Assembly (NCBI RefSeq): GCF_013778305.1
Contig: NZ_JACEIC010000002.1
Location: 1,823,669-1,887,668, forward strand
Origin: Nocardioides agri
GTDB lineage: Bacteria > Actinomycetota > Actinomycetes > Propionibacteriales > Nocardioidaceae
Direction of reading: 5' to 3'
Length of the DNA: 64,000 bases
Numbering within the stretch: position 1 is the first letter of the stretch; the number at the start of each line of letters is the position of its first letter. A program made the position numbers and the translations under genes. Of the stretch, positions 61,452 to 64,000 are shown piece after piece. Below the pieces are notes generated by a model. The model worked only from the letters and a program-made list of their open reading frames with translations, did no database searches and was not told the DNA's origin.

Positions 61452-62858
61452 TCACCGTAGCGCGGCGAGGGCGGCGCCGATCACCTGCGCGCCGCGCTCG
61501 AAGGAGCCCGGGTCCGGACCGGAGAAGTTGAGGCGGACGTAGGCGCCGGCCGGCTCCGCGGGGAACCACTCGTCGCCCGCGGCGATCACGACGCCCGCCC
61601 CCTCGCAGTCGCGCGCGAGTCGGCGCACGTCGGTGCCGTCGGGGAGGCGGAGCCAGAGGTTGAGCCCGCCCGCGGGCAGCTCGAAGGTCGCCTGCGGCAC
61701 GTGCTCGCGCAGGGCGGCGGCGAGCAGGTCGCGTCGCGCGGCGAGCTGCAGGCGGAGCCCGCGGACGTGGGTGCGCCAGGCCGGCTGGGTGACGACGTCG
61801 ACGGCCACCGCCTGGAGCAGACCGCTGACGTACATCGCCTCCGCCTGGGCGGTCGCGAGCAGCCGCTCGCGGGCCGGTCCTCGGGCGACGATGCCGGCGA
61901 CCCGGACCGCCGGGGACACGCTCTTGGTCAGCGAGCGGAGGTAGACGACGTGGCCACTGTCGTCGCGCGCGGCCAGCGGCACCGCCTCGGCGGTGATCGC
62001 GAAGTCGTGGGCCCAGTCGTCCTCCACGAGGAAGGCGCCACGGGCGCGGACGACGTCGAGCACGGCGTCCGCGAGATCGGGCGACCAGTGCGCCCCGGTC
62101 GGGTTGGCGAAGCTCGGCTGGGCGTAGAACGCCCGGGCACCCGTCGCCGCGAAGGCCCGGTCGAGCTCGTCGGGGTCCGGCCCGTGCGGCCCGCTCGGCA
62201 CCGGCACCAGCTCCACGCGCGCCTGGGCGGCCGCGCCGATCACGCCCCAGTAGGTGGGCGACTCGACGAGCAGCGGACGGCCGGCGCCCACCAGGGCGCG
62301 GCACGCGATGCTCAGCCCGCTCTGGCTGCCGGGCGTCACGATGACGTCGCCGGCCGCGGGCGCGGCGAGCCCCGCCGGGGTGGCGGCGCCGAGCTCGGCA
62401 GCGAACCAGGCCTGGAGCTCGGGCAGACCCGCTGACGGCGGCCGGCCGACCGCCGCGTCGCTGCGCGCGGCCCGGGTCGTGGCGGCCCGCACGAGCCGCT
62501 CGGGCAGCAGGGCACGGTCCGGGTATCCGGAGTGCAGCGCGACCACGTCGTTCGGCGTCGTGCGCAGTGAGGTCGAGAGCCGCGGGCCACGCTCGGGCGC
62601 GGCGCCGAGCGCCGCCGTCTGCCAGCCGTGGTCGTGCGGGCGGACCGTGCGCGTCGCGCGCACGAAGGTGCCGACACCGGGCCGGCTCTCCACGATGCCC
62701 TGGGACGCCAGCGTGCGCAGCGCCTTCTGCACGGTGACCGGGCTGACGCCGTGCTCGGCGACCAGGGTCCGGGTCGAGGGCAGCCGCGCCCCGGGCGGCG
62801 CAGCCGCGATCCAGGAGCGCAGGTCCGCGACGATCCGGGCACTGCTATCGTCGTTCAT
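61452..62858 (-). CDS. MocR-type GntR regulator with aminotransferase domain
   Basis: 468 aa. N-terminal GntR winged helix: LRSWIAAAPPGARLPSTRTL, VAEHGVSPVTVQKALRTLAS, GIVESRPGVGTFV. C-terminal fold-type I PLP domain: TPGSQSGLSIACRALVG, YAQPSFANPTGA, LVEDDWAHDFAI and the PLP lysine in LRSLTKSVSPAVRVAGIV. MocR proteins sense PLP or amino acids and control the divergent gene, here an EamA exporter. The start codon shares CATG with that gene's start. Confidence 0.93.
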   Translation of the reverse strand: MNDDSSARIVADLRSWIAAAPPGARLPSTRTLVAEHGVSPVTVQKALRTLASQGIVESRPGVGTFVRATRTVRPHDHGWQTAALGAAPERGPRLSTSLRTTPNDVVALHSGYPDRALLPERLVRAATTRAARSDAAVGRPPSAGLPELQAWFAAELGAATPAGLAAPAAGDVIVTPGSQSGLSIACRALVGAGRPLLVESPTYWGVIGAAAQARVELVPVPSGPHGPDPDELDRAFAATGARAFYAQPSFANPTGAHWSPDLADAVLDVVRARGAFLVEDDWAHDFAITAEAVPLAARDDSGHVVYLRSLTKSVSPAVRVAGIVARGPARERLLATAQAEAMYVSGLLQAVAVDVVTQPAWRTHVRGLRLQLAARRDLLAAALREHVPQATFELPAGGLNLWLRLPDGTDVRRLARDCEGAGVVIAAGDEWFPAEPAGAYVRLNFSGPDPGSFERGAQVIGAALAALR

Positions 62859-62874
62859 GAATCAGCACGATAGC
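62844..62874. promoter_or_regulatory. Mirror-image promoter between MocR and EamA genes
   Basis: GCTATCGT (62844-62851) and ACGATAGC (62867-62874) are perfect inverted repeats with a 15-bp spacer containing CATG. Each arm holds TATCGT, a TANNNT -10 box, in the direction of one gene: five bases before EamA ATG 62857 and eight before MocR ATG 62858. Both messages would be leaderless and start within the same bases. Confidence 0.6.
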
Positions 62875-63810
62875 GCTACTCTCCCGCTGCCACAGGTGCT
62901 TTCGACGACCACGACCGGTGTCTGGTGGGGCCTGGTCGGAGTCCTGGCCTTCTCCTTCACGGTGCCGTTCACCCGCATCGCGGTCGACGGTGGCCTGCAC
63001 CCGGTCGTCATCGGCTGCGGACGGGCGGTGGTCGCGGCGGCGCTCGCGGGCATCGCGCTCGCGTCCACCCGGCAGCCGGCCCCGCGTGGCCGGCAGTGGG
63101 CCCGGCTGGCAGTGGTCGCCGCCGGCGTCGTCGTGGGCTTCCCGGTGCTGACGTCGTTCGCGCTGACCACCGCCTCCGCGAGCCACGGCGCGGTGGTGAT
63201 CGCGCTGCTGCCGGCCGCGACCGCGGCGATGGCGGTGCTGCGCGGGCACGAGCGGCCGCCCACGGCGTTCTGGGTGCTGGCCGGCTGCGGCGCCGTCGTG
63301 GCGGTCGGCTTCGCCTCGCTCCAGGGCGGCGGTCTCGGCGGCCTGCACCGGTCGGACCTGCTGCTCTTCGGCGCCGTGCTCGCGGCCGCGATCGGGTACG
63401 CCGAGGGAGGGCTGCTCTCCCGCGAGCTCGGCGCGTGGCAGACGGTGTCGTGGGCCCTCGTGCTCGCGGCGCCCGCGATGGTCGTCGCGACGGGAGCGGC
63501 AGCCGTCCACCAGCCACCGGACGTCGGCGTGCGCGCGTGGGCGGCGTTCGCGTACCTCGCCGTGGTGAGCATGTACCTGGGCTTCTTCGCCTGGTACCAC
63601 GGCCTCGCGATCGGCCCGATGACGCAGGTGAGCCAGGTGCAGCTCGTCCAGCCGGTGCTCACGATCAGCTGGGCGGCGCTCCTGCTCGGCGAGGAGCTCA
63701 CCTGGTCGACCGTGCTGGGCGGCGCCGCGGTGATCGCGTGCGCAGGTGCGGCGGTCCGGCTCAGGCTCGGCGCAGGACGCGACCGGACGCGCGACGTACG
63801 GCGTCGGTGA
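62857..63810 (+). CDS. EamA/DMT family transporter (MocR partner)
   Basis: 317 aa with ten helices: repeat 1 opens GVWWGLVGVLAFSFTVPFTR, repeat 2 has LLLFGAVLAAAIGYAEGGLL. The repeat 2 end reads YHGLAIGPMTQVSQVQLVQP and ISWAALLLGEELTWSTVLGG, the typical final helices. Likely exports an amino acid or vitamin-B6-related compound sensed by MocR; this is inferred from the pairing. It overlaps the LysR gene end by 50 bp (convergent). Confidence 0.9.
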   Translation: MNQHDSATLPLPQVLSTTTTGVWWGLVGVLAFSFTVPFTRIAVDGGLHPVVIGCGRAVVAAALAGIALASTRQPAPRGRQWARLAVVAAGVVVGFPVLTSFALTTASASHGAVVIALLPAATAAMAVLRGHERPPTAFWVLAGCGAVVAVGFASLQGGGLGGLHRSDLLLFGAVLAAAIGYAEGGLLSRELGAWQTVSWALVLAAPAMVVATGAAAVHQPPDVGVRAWAAFAYLAVVSMYLGFFAWYHGLAIGPMTQVSQVQLVQPVLTISWAALLLGEELTWSTVLGGAAVIACAGAAVRLRLGAGRDRTRDVRRR

Positions 63811-64000
63811 GCCGGTCCAGCGTCGGCGAGTCGAGCCGCCAGCGCTGCCAGAACAGCGGGACGTCGACGTGCAAGCGGCTGCCGAGCGGCACGAGACGCC
63901 CGTCGAGCTGCGGGACGGGGATCATTCCCCAGCCCAGGCCGCGGCAGACCGCCTCCCGGAAGTCCGCCGACGTCGGCACCCGGTGCACGACCGGGGGCTC
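63761..64000 (-). CDS. LysR-type regulator (ArgP-like), 3' part
   Basis: The C-terminal 79 residues of a LysR regulator: HRVPTSADFREAVCRGLGWG, MIPVPQLDGRLVPLG, then VDVPLFWQRWRLDSPTLDRL, the ArgP/IciA-type end of the effector domain (in ArgP homologues DVPLYWQ is typical). The rest lies beyond the window. ArgP proteins sense lysine and arginine and control basic amino-acid exporters; the convergent EamA exporter is a possible target. Confidence 0.85.
   Translation of the reverse strand, partial: EPPVVHRVPTSADFREAVCRGLGWGMIPVPQLDGRLVPLGSRLHVDVPLFWQRWRLDSPTLDRLTDAVRRASGRVLRRA

Overview
The window is a dense, very GC-rich chromosomal segment from an actinobacterium. The best fit is Nocardioidaceae (Nocardioides-like). 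The reasons are the codon bias, many 4-nt ATGA/GTGA gene overlaps, frequent start codons lying 5-8 nt after a TANNNT box (leaderless promoters), an IdeR/DmdR-type iron box, an EtfD-type Fe-S oxidoreductase, a FadE5-like acyl-CoA dehydrogenase and an IclR-type regulator near the histidine genes. The taxon is an inference; no rRNA or marker gene fixes it. There are no phage genes, transposases, integrases or CRISPR arrays. One tRNA gene is present.

Layout: 0-1.9 kb holds the end of an SDR dehydrogenase, a PadR regulator under a 23-bp palindromic operator with a partner protein, and a maltokinase-cap-like protein. At 1.9-4.1 kb there is a compact minus-strand operon: a 65-aa Asp/Gly-repeat peptide, a JmjC/cupin-4 oxygenase and an Apd1-like thioredoxin-fold ferredoxin. 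I consider it the most interesting candidate system here. A giant LuxR/AAA regulator and a small upstream gene follow (4.2-7.3 kb).

Histidine use dominates 7.4-30 kb but is split. hutI, hutF and an M20-type amidohydrolase (probably the deformylase) lie at 7.4-11 kb, and hutU and hutH at 22.7-25.9 kb. An IclR regulator lies at 29.2 kb, and a HutR-like palindrome sits upstream of hutH. A similar palindrome precedes an M20 peptidase/MFS operon at 11.6 kb. Between the halves are beta-hydroxyacyl-CoA dehydrogenase, two CitE-like malyl-CoA lyase/thioesterase genes, dtd, a small stress-promoter membrane protein, USP plus amino-acid permease, and an amidohydrolase/cysteine dioxygenase pair with its own palindromic operator. 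Two unexplained repeats lie at 15.9-16.05 kb.

From 30 to 39.5 kb: exporters, a secreted metal hydrolase with a BamE-like tail, a PDZ-containing histidine kinase with response regulator, and an LCP/lipoprotein/dimethylformamidase-like cell-surface operon. From 39.8 to 43.1 kb: an EtfD homologue with a disordered tail of about 370 residues carrying eight S(L/M)FD motifs. Its promoter region shares a TACC-N4-GGTA operator design with the FadE5-like gene at 58.9 kb, suggesting common control of fatty-acid oxidation. From 43 to 50.5 kb: DinB-like, DUF1810 and PASTA proteins, a sodium:solute symporter with a small partner, a ribbon-helix-helix regulator behind four helically phased TGAYRTCA boxes, a DUF4097 repeat protein, an iron-boxed siderophore reductase and dCTP deaminase. 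From 50.5 to 64 kb: SGNH hydrolase, tRNA-Gly(CCC) with an adjacent 21-bp tandem repeat, a C39-like protease with a lipoprotein, a secreted EEP-family nuclease, DUF2461, SnoaL-like, a degenerate sulfotransferase-like protein, Rrf2/TSUP, DUF2231, FadE5-like, an AlkD-like protein, and a MocR/EamA divergent pair sharing one CATG as both start codons. The end of a LysR (ArgP-like) gene runs off the edge.
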